Of a stretch of 28,446 nucleotides of DNA, positions 1-8,160 are shown one piece after another. The first letter of the stretch is position 1. Each line of letters starts with the position of its first letter. The translations under genes were made by a program, and so were the position numbers. A model generated the notes under the pieces. The model ran no database searches. It was not told the origin of the DNA and saw nothing but the letters and a program-made list of their open reading frames with translations. Source of the DNA: CAYOVG01 sp964407285 (GTDB lineage Bacteria; Desulfobacterota; Syntrophobacteria; Syntrophobacterales; Syntrophobacteraceae); assembly GCA_964407285.1 (NCBI GenBank), contig CAYOVG010000040.1, positions 1-28,446 of the forward strand, given 5' to 3'.

Positions 1-621
1 CAAATCGCGGAGGCGCAAACGGATGTCGGCGGCCTCGGGATTTCGGACCGTAACTCTTACGGTTCCCGCGGGGCGCCCGTGGACCATGAGAATACAGGCC
101 CGGCCGGGAACCCGAAATCGCAGCCCGTAACTCACGACTCGCAACACGGGTCCCTATGTAACGTCCTGATCACTTTCGGAGGTTCAGACCCCGCGGACCT
201 CACGCGTAAGGTCTTCGAAGCCGTCAGGAAGAGGAAATGGGACGGGGTCTTGTTTTCGATCATCCTCGGTCCCGGATACCCGGATGCGGAACGGACCGCA
301 ACACTACTTGAGAAGGGGCGCAATATTCATGTGTTCGTGAATCCTCCCGGCATCCTTCCCATGCTGCAAGCGTGCGATCTCGCAATTTGCGCCGGAGGGA
401 GGACCCTGTACGAACTCCTCTGCCTGCGAAAGCGGTTCCTTCCCATCGCATCCGCTCCTCATGAAGCGGAAGTCGTGGAGGAGGCCCTCAGGCAGGGGCT
501 CATCACCACAGGTCTGACGGAATGGAACGAGGACCGGTTTTTTTCCGCCCTGGATTTGCTGATTTCCAGTCCCGCACCACAACCGGAACCGGCTACCCGT
601 CGTTATGGAGACACAAGATGA
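1..621 (+). CDS. PseG/SpsG-like UDP-sugar hydrolase, C-terminal part (5' end outside window)
   Basis: The frame is open from the first base, so this is the 3' part of a longer gene; the GTG at 79 is only the first internal start-like codon. The readable part has a GT-B-like C-terminal domain: an LITFGGSDP strand-loop near 166-192 and a glycine-rich CAGGRTLYELL segment near 388-420. Both are typical of PseG/SpsG, which remove UDP from UDP-2,4-diacetamido sugars during pseudaminic or legionaminic acid synthesis. The last codons overlap the next gene in an ATGA, so the two are probably co-translated. Oddity: the roughly 50 codons before the FGGSDP motif are low-complexity, rich in Pro/Gly/Ser/Asn, and include a degenerate 7-bp repeat (109-150) not expected in this family. 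Family assignment is fairly good; the exact substrate is not determined. Confidence 0.7.
   Translation, partial: QIAEAQTDVGGLGISDRNSYGSRGAPVDHENTGPAGNPKSQPVTHDSQHGSLCNVLITFGGSDPADLTRKVFEAVRKRKWDGVLFSIILGPGYPDAERTATLLEKGRNIHVFVNPPGILPMLQACDLAICAGGRTLYELLCLRKRFLPIASAPHEAEVVEEALRQGLITTGLTEWNEDRFFSALDLLISSPAPQPEPATRRYGDTR
109..150 (+). repeat. Degenerate in-frame heptamer repeat inside the PseG-like gene
   Basis: Six consecutive 7-bp units can be laid out: AACCCGA, AATCGCA, GCCCGTA, ACTCACG, ACTCGCA and ACACGGG. They resemble the CAACCCG/CAACCCA heptamers of the intergenic array at 15253-15400. The block is 42 bp, so it keeps frame, and it lies just before the conserved C-terminal domain, where an inter-domain linker would be. 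It may be an insertion of the same repeat family that has since drifted. Confidence 0.5.
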
Positions 622-2009
622 AAGTACTATTGATAACTTATGATAACGATATGTTCATCGGCTTCTTTCCCATCTCCCTGGTGTATGTGGCGGGGGCGCT
701 CAAGCGCGCAGGACATGAGGTCGAAGTGTACAGCCAGGACAAGCACCATTATCCCGAGGAACATCTCACCAGCTACCTCGATAACAATCATTTCGACGTG
801 GTGGGCGTCAGTGTTATAGCAGGCTACTACCAGTACAGGAAACTGCTCAAGATTTCCGATGCGATCAACCGTTCGAGCAGAAGACCTTACTATGTTATCG
901 GAGGCCATGGTCCGTCTCCCGAACCGGAGTTTTTCCTGCGAAAGACACTGGCGGACGCGGCGGTTATCGGAGAAGGGGAGCTGACGGTCGTCGAACTGCT
1001 GGATGCCCTGGAGAATCACGGACCGCTCGACAAAGTGCAAGGGATTGCCCATCGGGACGGCGAAAAGGTGTACGTCAACGAAAGACGCCCTCTTATCGAA
1101 GACATAGACAGTATTCCCTTTCCCGCGTACGAACTGTTTCCAATCGACTTCTACAGGCTTCTCAGGCTGATACCCCATACGGAACGGACCGACTTCGTTC
1201 TGCCGGTGTTGTCGGGCAGAGGCTGCACTTTCAAGTGCACCTTCTGCTACCGCCTCGATGAGGGCTTCAGGCCAAGGAGCAGCGAGGGCATTATCGAAGA
1301 AATACGCATGCTGAAAAGGGATTACGGAATCAACTATATCTCTTTCCAGGATGAACTGCTGATGACGTCTATCGAACGTACGGTGAAGATATGCGAGGAT
1401 TTCATCAAAGCGAACCTGGGTTTCAAGTGGGCCTGTAACGGCCGCCTCAATTATGTCCGGCCGGAGGTTATGAAACTGATGAAGCGGGCCGGGTGCGAGT
1501 TTGTCAACTTCGGGATCGAATCCATGGACGAGCGGGTTCGCAAGAACATGAAGAAGGGGCTCACGACGGGCCAGATCATCAGGGGAGTGGAAACCACCCT
1601 TGCGGCGGGACTGACTCCGGGGCTGAACATCATATTCGGGAACATAGGCGATACGAAGGAATCCCTGGAGAGGGGCGTTCAATTCTTGCTGAAGTATTGT
1701 GACGGGTGGCAACTGCGCACTATCCGGCCGGTGACTCCGTACCCGGGTTCAGAGTTGTACTACCATGCCATGGAAAAGGGTCTGCTCAAGGATTGTGAAG
1801 ACTTCTACGAGAACAAGCACGTCAATTCCGATCTTGTGAGCATTAACTTCACGAACCTGAGTGACGCCGAATTTCATGAACTCCTGTTGGATGCAAACAC
1901 CAGGTTGATTCAGGATTACTATCGGAAGCAAGCAAATATGACAATCGATAGTGCAAGAAGCCTCTACCTGAACAAGGACGACAATTTCAGGGGATTTCGT
2001 CAGACCTGA
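618..2009 (+). CDS. B12-binding-domain radical SAM protein
   Basis: The chosen start is the ATG at 618, which overlaps the upstream stop as ATGA and has GGAG at 606-609; an upstream in-frame extension to 522 would only read through the previous gene. The 463-residue product has an N-terminal cobalamin-binding fold (residues 1-145, with FPISLVYVAGALKRAGHEV and an IGGHGPSPEPE loop). A radical SAM core follows, with the CTFKCTFC motif (Cys203, Cys207, Cys210) that binds the 4Fe-4S cluster. The layout matches the BchE-like class that carries out methylations and other radical rearrangements. Next to nucleotide-sugar genes it may modify a sugar or lipid carrier, but no substrate can be read from the sequence. 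It is the last gene on this strand before the convergent minus-strand cluster. Confidence 0.85.
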   Translation: MKVLLITYDNDMFIGFFPISLVYVAGALKRAGHEVEVYSQDKHHYPEEHLTSYLDNNHFDVVGVSVIAGYYQYRKLLKISDAINRSSRRPYYVIGGHGPSPEPEFFLRKTLADAAVIGEGELTVVELLDALENHGPLDKVQGIAHRDGEKVYVNERRPLIEDIDSIPFPAYELFPIDFYRLLRLIPHTERTDFVLPVLSGRGCTFKCTFCYRLDEGFRPRSSEGIIEEIRMLKRDYGINYISFQDELLMTSIERTVKICEDFIKANLGFKWACNGRLNYVRPEVMKLMKRAGCEFVNFGIESMDERVRKNMKKGLTTGQIIRGVETTLAAGLTPGLNIIFGNIGDTKESLERGVQFLLKYCDGWQLRTIRPVTPYPGSELYYHAMEKGLLKDCEDFYENKHVNSDLVSINFTNLSDAEFHELLLDANTRLIQDYYRKQANMTIDSARSLYLNKDDNFRGFRQT

Positions 2010-2014
2010 TCGAA

Positions 2015-2036
2015 GCGCGCCAGGGCGCGGACCTTT
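2015..2036 (+). terminator. Possible Rho-independent terminator
   Basis: Five base pairs downstream of the radical SAM stop, CGCGC (2016-2020) and GCGCG (2025-2029) pair around a CAGG loop, followed by GACC and TTTT. The short stem and four-T tail make it a weak example. It lies in the 159-bp gap between two convergent transcription units. Confidence 0.35.
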
Positions 2037-2168
2037 TGGAATGAAACGAGGCCATGGAAATTCCATCGCGCGCGGCAGGAACTCAAACGCGGGCAGATCC
2101 GTCGCCATGCGGCCGCACCCTGGTCGTGGAGCGTTCGTTGGGATGTCGTTCCAACAGGTCCGCGCCCC

Positions 2169-3125
2169 TTAATCCAGTGGAGCACTTATGCGACATGTCT
2201 TGCATAAATCAAGTTCATCATGTCGCATATCAGCCAACAGATTTCGATAGTAATTCATTTTTTCGGAAGTCCACAAATCACGGAGAGAATGCTCCAGTAA
2301 ATTACCTACCACCATTTTATTGTCAAAGTCGCCGCAACATGCCGTAACGCTTCCATCCCAGTTGATAGATAACTTGTCAAATACTTCCGGGCATTCCATA
2401 TGTGCATTTGTTCGGATAGTCTTCTCTCTTAGCTTTAATATCGTCAACTTATCTATATCTCTAAGCTTGCAGACATCAAGATTTATTATGTCTAAGTTGG
2501 TCCTTCCCACTGTTACCAAATCCGCAAAGCCCGACAGTCCGCGTTTGAATTCTCTAACACCATCCAATGACTCACAGGTAACTGTAGAAGATACATGTAT
2601 ATAAGGATAATGGTTATCACCCCTCATTGAATGAAAGAGTTTTATTTTATGAATCAATTCATCAAAATAATCAATATTTCTCATTTCGGCGTAACCGTCG
2701 CGGTTTATACCCTGAAATGAAAACTTGATACTTTCTATTGGGATATCTATAAGGTCAGAGATCATTTTTTTATTCAACAGGCTGCCGTTCGTATTGATAT
2801 GTGTAATGATACCATTATCGTGCGCTATCCTTAGATAGTCTATCAACTTTGGATGTAATGTAGGTTCACCCCAGCGGATGAATCTCAATGGAGTCTTATA
2901 CTCTTTCAGTTCATCAATAATCTTATGGTAAAGCCGGTCGGACATCATCCCTTTGGGACGACTATGAGCGCCTGTTCCCGTGGGACACATTAAACAGTTA
3001 AAGTTGCACTTGTTCGTAATTTCTATGTCAATATATCTTGGAAAGCCAATTAAGTCGGCATTCTTCCGCTTAGAGTCGCCTCTATTGCACTCACGATATA
3101 TGGACTGGAATGGATTAACACGCAT
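2169..3125 (-). CDS. Radical SAM/SPASM protein, A+T-rich
   Basis: The start is set at the ATG at 3125, preceded by GAGGG; the frame stays open to an ATG at 3209 that overlaps the upstream gene's stop, but those 28 extra codons are G+C-rich and not conserved-looking. The 318-residue product has the CNFNCLMC cluster motif (Cys40, Cys44, Cys47), a radical SAM barrel, and a C-terminal SPASM-like segment with ACCGDFDNK and a final CKTC for auxiliary Fe-S binding. Such proteins are common in polysaccharide clusters, but their reactions are mostly unknown. Base composition is clearly more A+T-rich than all neighbours and codons often end in A or T, which points to recent acquisition. It is the last gene of the minus-strand cluster. 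Confidence 0.85.
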   Translation of the reverse strand: MRVNPFQSIYRECNRGDSKRKNADLIGFPRYIDIEITNKCNFNCLMCPTGTGAHSRPKGMMSDRLYHKIIDELKEYKTPLRFIRWGEPTLHPKLIDYLRIAHDNGIITHINTNGSLLNKKMISDLIDIPIESIKFSFQGINRDGYAEMRNIDYFDELIHKIKLFHSMRGDNHYPYIHVSSTVTCESLDGVREFKRGLSGFADLVTVGRTNLDIINLDVCKLRDIDKLTILKLREKTIRTNAHMECPEVFDKLSINWDGSVTACCGDFDNKMVVGNLLEHSLRDLWTSEKMNYYRNLLADMRHDELDLCKTCRISAPLD

Positions 3126-3208
3126 ACCGCCCTCATCCAAAGGCCTCAAGGAGGTGATCGAACCGACACTTCTTCCGCGGACGCCCCTTCCCGCACCATG
3201 CCGCGGCA

Positions 3209-4198
3209 TCAGATGGTATAAACGCCCGGCTTATAGCGATCCATGTTGCCGGCAATCCAGTCCACGGTTCGGCGCAGTCCCTCCCGCAGGGAGATGGAAG
3301 CTTTCCAGCCGAAAGTCGCATACGCCCGACTGCCGTCCGCCAGGAGCCGTTGCACCTCGCTCCCTTCGGGCCGCACGCGCTCAGCTTCCCGAGTGACACG
3401 CACCTCTTTGCCCATGACCTCTCCTATGGCGCGCACCAGATCACCTATGGAAATTTCAAATCCCGACCCGGCATTGAACGTTCCTCCCACAGCCCGGTCG
3501 CATTCCGCAATCTTTATGAACGCCTCCACGGTATCGTCCACATACGTGAAATCGCGAGTAGGAGTCAGGCTTCCGATCTTCACCTCTCCACCTGCCAGCA
3601 CCTGTGTAATGACGGTCGGGATCACCGCACGGGACGACTGCCCGGGTCCGTACGTATTGAACGGCCGCAAGATCGCGACGGGCAGACCGAATGAAGCATG
3701 AAAGCTCTCGGCTATCTTGTCCGCAGCCATTTTGGACGCCGAATACGGAGACTGCGCCTGGAGGGGGTGCTTTTCGTCGATGGGCACATAGAGCGCCGTG
3801 CCGTAGACCTCGCTCGTGGAAGTGTGAACGACCCTGGTCACCGAGTGGTTCCTGGCGGCCTGCATAACATTGAGGCACCCCAAGGTATTCGTCTCTATGA
3901 CATCACGCGGATGCGCGTACGAGTAAGGGATGGAAATCAATGATCCGAGGTGGAAAATAACGTCCACGGACCTGGAGGCATCATGAACGGCATCCGAATC
4001 CTTCAGATCACCGTGGACAATTTCCAGGCCGGCCTTTACGGCGGGAGCGACGGATTCAAGCAAACCGGCGTCGTTTCTTGAATTGTAGCGCACGAAACAG
4101 CGCACCCGACACGCTTTTTCCACCAGCCGTTCCACCAGGCGACTCCCGATAAATCCCCCGGCCCCTGTAACGAGAACCCGTTTCGAGTCGAGATCCAC
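3209..4198 (-). CDS. LegB-like NAD-dependent sugar-nucleotide 4,6-dehydratase
   Basis: A 329-residue extended SDR starting at GTG. The Rossmann motif GAGGFIG is at residues 12-18, a TSTSEVYG segment at 126-133, and the catalytic YSASK at Tyr152/Lys156. The RYNSRND segment, the VPIDEKHP stretch, the RPFNTYGPGQSSRAVIPT block and the GSLTPTRDFTYVDDTV block are characteristic of the LegB/SDR dehydratase group that makes 4-keto-6-deoxy-HexNAc in legionaminic acid pathways. The PseG-like gene at the left edge is consistent with a nonulosonic acid theme. The neighbouring gene ends 6 bp upstream, so its ribosome-binding sequence lies in that gene's last codons. Substrate (UDP- or GDP-GlcNAc) is not resolved. 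Confidence 0.75.
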   Translation of the reverse strand: MDLDSKRVLVTGAGGFIGSRLVERLVEKACRVRCFVRYNSRNDAGLLESVAPAVKAGLEIVHGDLKDSDAVHDASRSVDVIFHLGSLISIPYSYAHPRDVIETNTLGCLNVMQAARNHSVTRVVHTSTSEVYGTALYVPIDEKHPLQAQSPYSASKMAADKIAESFHASFGLPVAILRPFNTYGPGQSSRAVIPTVITQVLAGGEVKIGSLTPTRDFTYVDDTVEAFIKIAECDRAVGGTFNAGSGFEISIGDLVRAIGEVMGKEVRVTREAERVRPEGSEVQRLLADGSRAYATFGWKASISLREGLRRTVDWIAGNMDRYKPGVYTI

Positions 4199-4204
4199 AG
4201 CTTT

Positions 4205-5866
4205 TCACACCCCCGTCAGTCGGCCGGATGAATTCTTTTCCTCTATCATTCTATTCACCCACTCGAGATTTGCGGCGGCTTCCTCGCAGGAGTAACCCTC
4301 TTTAATCAGATGGGCCAGAATATGCCGGGCAACTTCGAGTTTTCCCTTGTTCACATTAATGACCGCCATGTTGTTCAGAACTGTCGCCTTAACGCCATTG
4401 ATCCCCGACAACATGCCGGAAAGGATGGCAGACGCTTCGTCCAGCCTGCCGTCATTGAACAATTCCACCGACTTCGCTATCGTCTCCCGCATTTTGACGA
4501 ACACATCGATAGAATCGATCTCTTTCCTCAAGTTGTCGTTTTCGGCCTTAAGTTCATAGTACATTTTCTTGAGCCTGGCAGTGGTGAAATTGAGGCAGGC
4601 CTGAGGCACATTTTCATCAAACCCCGCGTTCAGAGTCTCAAACACATCTTCATCATCAGCGATGGCCGGAAAAAAATCACATTGAACGCCGCAAGTCCTG
4701 AACTCGCGTAACCTGCCTTTCAGGAACGGCCCCAACCATTGCGGATCGTGCAAGTGCTTCTTTGTAACGGCGTATCTCGTGAGCAGCCAGTAGAGCAGAG
4801 CATCTCTGTCAACTTTTCTTCCAGGAAGTAATTCCCGGATATTGTCCAGGTTACTTGCGTCCGAGAGAAAATCCACATCCCCGGTGTTTACGACTATCTT
4901 ATCCCATATGAGCGCCTGGAAACATAAGCTCGAGTCATGCGCAATCACCAAATCCGCATAGCTCAGAAGATACTGAGAAGGGGCGTAATACTCGGAAATA
5001 TCTTCATAATAAAAAAAGTTGGGAAACACGTCCTTTATGTAGGATGCAATGTCTTCGGTTATAGTGTTTGTATAGTCCGGATGAGGAACTACCAGCAGCG
5101 CTACGTCGGGCGGAATTTTGCTCAATATAAACATGATATAATCGTAGTGACTCTTGAACTTATTCCTGTACTTATTGCTGTATATATCCATCAAGCTCAG
5201 CGGGAGCAACGCGGTGTACTGATATTGCTCTTTTATCGGAGCCACCAGGCTATCGTAAGGAGACTTCCTCCTTATCAGATCCTTACAACGATTCTTGAAG
5301 GAGCCAAGCAACTCCCTCCGGCGCGAGTCTAATCCGATCTTCAGGATTTCATCGCTGAATGCGTTCGGGAAGGATGACTTACTGAAAACCATTCCCAAGG
5401 GGTCCAGGTACCAGGTCATGGGGTAAGGGGCCCTTGAAAACAAAGACACTTCATGGTGTAAAACGAGCGCCTCCGGAAAGGCTTTGTGCAGATATGGAGC
5501 GGGTGAAAAGGTTATGACGACATCCGGCGCAAAAGTCCCCAGTTTGCTCTTCACAAGATTTGAGAAGTAGGAAATCTGTTCATCCGTAAAGGTCCCCTTG
5601 TACCATGCCGCCGATATCTCAAGCCAGTTCTCGACGCAAGGAGGATTCAGCTCCTCTTGCGTAAAGAAAGCCTTCTCGATACCTTCGATATCGCCATGCC
5701 TGGCTCCCAACGGTTCGTTCAGCGTTATGCAAAACTCGAAATCCGATTCGTTGCCCGCTTTTTTCAGGGTATCTATCATGTCCATGCTGAAAGGCTTGAC
5801 CCATGGTTCTCTCAGGTATGGCCTACCCAGATCGATTCGCGGTTCAACAAAGAAAAGCACCTTCAT
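4205..5866 (-). CDS. Glycosyltransferase-like protein with C-terminal TPRs
   Basis: A 553-residue protein starting at ATG 5866 with GAGG 8 bases upstream; that SD overlaps the preceding gene's stop codon. The N-terminal half (MKVLFFVEPRIDLGRPYLRE and following) and central part look like a GT-B fold. The PHPDYTN segment and the later DLVIAHDSSLCFQALIWDKIVV block resemble the acceptor/donor regions of Kps-type capsule transferases. The C-terminal about 90 residues (from roughly 455) hold two TPR-like helical pairs, including VLNNMAVINVNKGKLEVARH. It follows two larger proteins with the same GT-plus-TPR plan, so the three probably act on the same glycan. Base composition is somewhat more A+T-rich than in the upstream genes. 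Transferase activity is inferred from fold resemblance only. Confidence 0.6.
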   Translation of the reverse strand: MKVLFFVEPRIDLGRPYLREPWVKPFSMDMIDTLKKAGNESDFEFCITLNEPLGARHGDIEGIEKAFFTQEELNPPCVENWLEISAAWYKGTFTDEQISYFSNLVKSKLGTFAPDVVITFSPAPYLHKAFPEALVLHHEVSLFSRAPYPMTWYLDPLGMVFSKSSFPNAFSDEILKIGLDSRRRELLGSFKNRCKDLIRRKSPYDSLVAPIKEQYQYTALLPLSLMDIYSNKYRNKFKSHYDYIMFILSKIPPDVALLVVPHPDYTNTITEDIASYIKDVFPNFFYYEDISEYYAPSQYLLSYADLVIAHDSSLCFQALIWDKIVVNTGDVDFLSDASNLDNIRELLPGRKVDRDALLYWLLTRYAVTKKHLHDPQWLGPFLKGRLREFRTCGVQCDFFPAIADDEDVFETLNAGFDENVPQACLNFTTARLKKMYYELKAENDNLRKEIDSIDVFVKMRETIAKSVELFNDGRLDEASAILSGMLSGINGVKATVLNNMAVINVNKGKLEVARHILAHLIKEGYSCEEAAANLEWVNRMIEEKNSSGRLTGV

Positions 5867-5875
5867 TGCATATCC

Positions 5876-8119
5876 TCAGCCGGGCAACCCGGCGACGCTC
5901 CGGTTCACGACCCGAATACCGTCTATTTTATTTTTCAACCGTTTCAGCTTTTCATCCCTGATTCCGCCCTTCCGTCCGCACATGGATTCGAGGTGTCCGT
6001 AGAGCAGCTTCACCTTTGAAACCGATTCGGGGTCCGGAGCGCCGGCCCATGCCGCCATACATTTGCCGACAAAGCTTTCCGCCATATCAAAGGCCTTTTG
6101 GGTTCTTCCGATTTCATCGAGCAGCACCACAAGTCTGAATACTATTCTGAAATCGAGCTGAGACTTGTTCAGATGCAGGTTCAATGTATCTATCCATTCG
6201 AGCAGAAGCCTCTCGGCACAGAAGTCATGAAAGGAAAGCGGTCCATCCTTGTATCGGCTGAGACTGAACCCGATTTCGCGGAACAGCGGCAGGAAATGCT
6301 CGAGATGCTTGACGGTCTTCAGGATGCGCCGGGTTTGCGTAAGCTGATCGTGAACTTGCAGGTCCATATTGTAGTAGTATAAGACCCTGCAGTACTCCAT
6401 GCGCAGATGTATATCGAAAGGCATCAGACGGACAGCCGTTTCGAACATGGAGAGGCCTTCCTCCGCGTATCCGAGCAAAGAGGCGATCCTGGCGCTCAGT
6501 GAGGCTATCGGCCCCGAATGGGGGTCCAGCTTATGGGCGGCGAACAAATTGGCGAGAGCATCGTGGACCTGTCCCCTGTCCACCTGGATGACGGACATGA
6601 GGTACAAAATCGCGGCCTTATAGCAGTTCTTATGGCGATACGGCGCGTCGCCGCGTTCCCCGTCGGACAGAATCGCCAGCAGATTGACATTGATGGAACG
6701 TCGCAGTAGTTGATTGAAGAGTCTGAAATCAACGTTGTACAGACACCAGGGATCAAAGACGGCGTCCTGCGAGTCCATCAGTTTCAAGGTTTGGCGGAAC
6801 GTGTCGAGGGCCTTTTCAAGTTCGGCCATACGCCAGTAGAGGAGGCCAAGTTGAAAATGGGCCATCACATACGAAGGGTATTCGGCAATCGATTGCTCCA
6901 GTAGAGGAACGACTTCCCGCGCTATCTCTTCACTCGACCCCTTGCTGTTATACAGAAAAGCGAAACAGGCTTTTGCGGTCGCCAGATTCACCAGCGCCAT
7001 GGGACTCCGCTCGCACTCCAGGGCCTTCCGAAGCTGATCGACGCCCAACTCGAGAACAGCGCTCTTGTTGATGTTCAGAAATCCTTCTCCTGAAACTCCT
7101 TTGAAATACTGATAGTAGTAGACCTCGCCCCTCTTCCCGCACTGCACGGCTTTGGAAAACCCCTTAAACGGCCGGACGAAACCGCCCGTTCTCCGCGCGA
7201 TGATTTCACCAACGAAATCAAGCAAAGCCGTGAACCTTTTCCTGGCTTCAAAACGGTCGATGACCTTCGCGTACACTCTGTCCGACATGCCCTGCAGGTG
7301 GTCCCGATTTTCGATGTACCAGGCGACCTGGTCCAGGATATCGTCCTCGGTGACGGGAATGTACTCCTCATGGGGCGTGAAGTACTTCGCAACCTCTTTC
7401 CCCGTCTCCAGGACAACCGTTCCCTGCACGGAAGCCTCGAATATCCGCCCCGACATGGAGCCGAACCTGTGGTGGGAAAGCACCAGCCTCGAATCCCTCA
7501 ACAGGTCGAGGTACGCATCGTAATCTCTGACCTGGTCGGGAATATGGACCGAATACCTGTCGGACAGGGTACACAGCTTCATTATGAAGCGGGAGCGGTC
7601 CGGATGTCCCAGGTCGTCCACAAAGGTCGTGTAAAGAATGTCGTATTTCCTGTCCCGCATCTTGCGGGGGCTGGGGGCGGCAAATTCCCTCATGATGCCG
7701 ATAGGGTGAAAGATCTCGATGTTTCGGGCTCCGACGGCCCGGAGAAGCTCCTTCTCACGCTCCGAAACGGAAATAATGAGGTCGGACATCTCCACGAACG
7801 TTCTCGCCGGCGGAATGTCGTAATCCCAATCGAACGTCAGAGTAACGACCGGGAAGGGAGCATCTTCTATCCCGAACGGCAGCAGGTTCCACTCGACCTC
7901 CCGGAGCAGACAGAAATCGGGCGTCCACCCCTCGGGAAGCTTGTCCACCACTGTACTGAACGGATCGGCGGGCTCGATGAGGATATCGACGCCTTCGCTG
8001 TAGCCGAATGTTAGTACTTCATGGCCTCCGGATACGCCATCCAGGAAATTCTCACAGTAGTTCGACATGTACTTGTATCGTACAGGAGCTTTACCATATC
8101 CAAGCAGAAGGACCTTCAT
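5876..8119 (-). CDS. CgeB-type glycosyltransferase fused to TPR repeats (copy 2)
   Basis: A 747-residue protein with ATG 8119 and GGAG 8 bases upstream. The N-terminus (MKVLLLGYGKAPVRYKYMSN) and the region around residues 215-310, with SHHRFGSMSGRIFEASVQG and EEYIPVTEDDILDQV, match the group-1 glycosyltransferase C-terminal domain seen in CgeB-like proteins. From about residue 370 it consists of TPR-like helical repeats (for example MAHFQLGLLYWRMAELEKA), then a helical tail. It is clearly paralogous, over its whole length, to the adjacent upstream gene at 8161-10365, with shared blocks such as DPWCLYN/DPWCVYS and ARKRF/SRKRF. Likely a cytoplasmic transferase that decorates a surface glycan or flagellin; TPRs may bind a protein partner. 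Confidence 0.7.
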   Translation of the reverse strand: MKVLLLGYGKAPVRYKYMSNYCENFLDGVSGGHEVLTFGYSEGVDILIEPADPFSTVVDKLPEGWTPDFCLLREVEWNLLPFGIEDAPFPVVTLTFDWDYDIPPARTFVEMSDLIISVSEREKELLRAVGARNIEIFHPIGIMREFAAPSPRKMRDRKYDILYTTFVDDLGHPDRSRFIMKLCTLSDRYSVHIPDQVRDYDAYLDLLRDSRLVLSHHRFGSMSGRIFEASVQGTVVLETGKEVAKYFTPHEEYIPVTEDDILDQVAWYIENRDHLQGMSDRVYAKVIDRFEARKRFTALLDFVGEIIARRTGGFVRPFKGFSKAVQCGKRGEVYYYQYFKGVSGEGFLNINKSAVLELGVDQLRKALECERSPMALVNLATAKACFAFLYNSKGSSEEIAREVVPLLEQSIAEYPSYVMAHFQLGLLYWRMAELEKALDTFRQTLKLMDSQDAVFDPWCLYNVDFRLFNQLLRRSINVNLLAILSDGERGDAPYRHKNCYKAAILYLMSVIQVDRGQVHDALANLFAAHKLDPHSGPIASLSARIASLLGYAEEGLSMFETAVRLMPFDIHLRMEYCRVLYYYNMDLQVHDQLTQTRRILKTVKHLEHFLPLFREIGFSLSRYKDGPLSFHDFCAERLLLEWIDTLNLHLNKSQLDFRIVFRLVVLLDEIGRTQKAFDMAESFVGKCMAAWAGAPDPESVSKVKLLYGHLESMCGRKGGIRDEKLKRLKNKIDGIRVVNRSVAGLPG

Positions 8120-8160
8120 TCAACATCTCCAGGGGACATCGACAACCATCGCGCAGTGAA

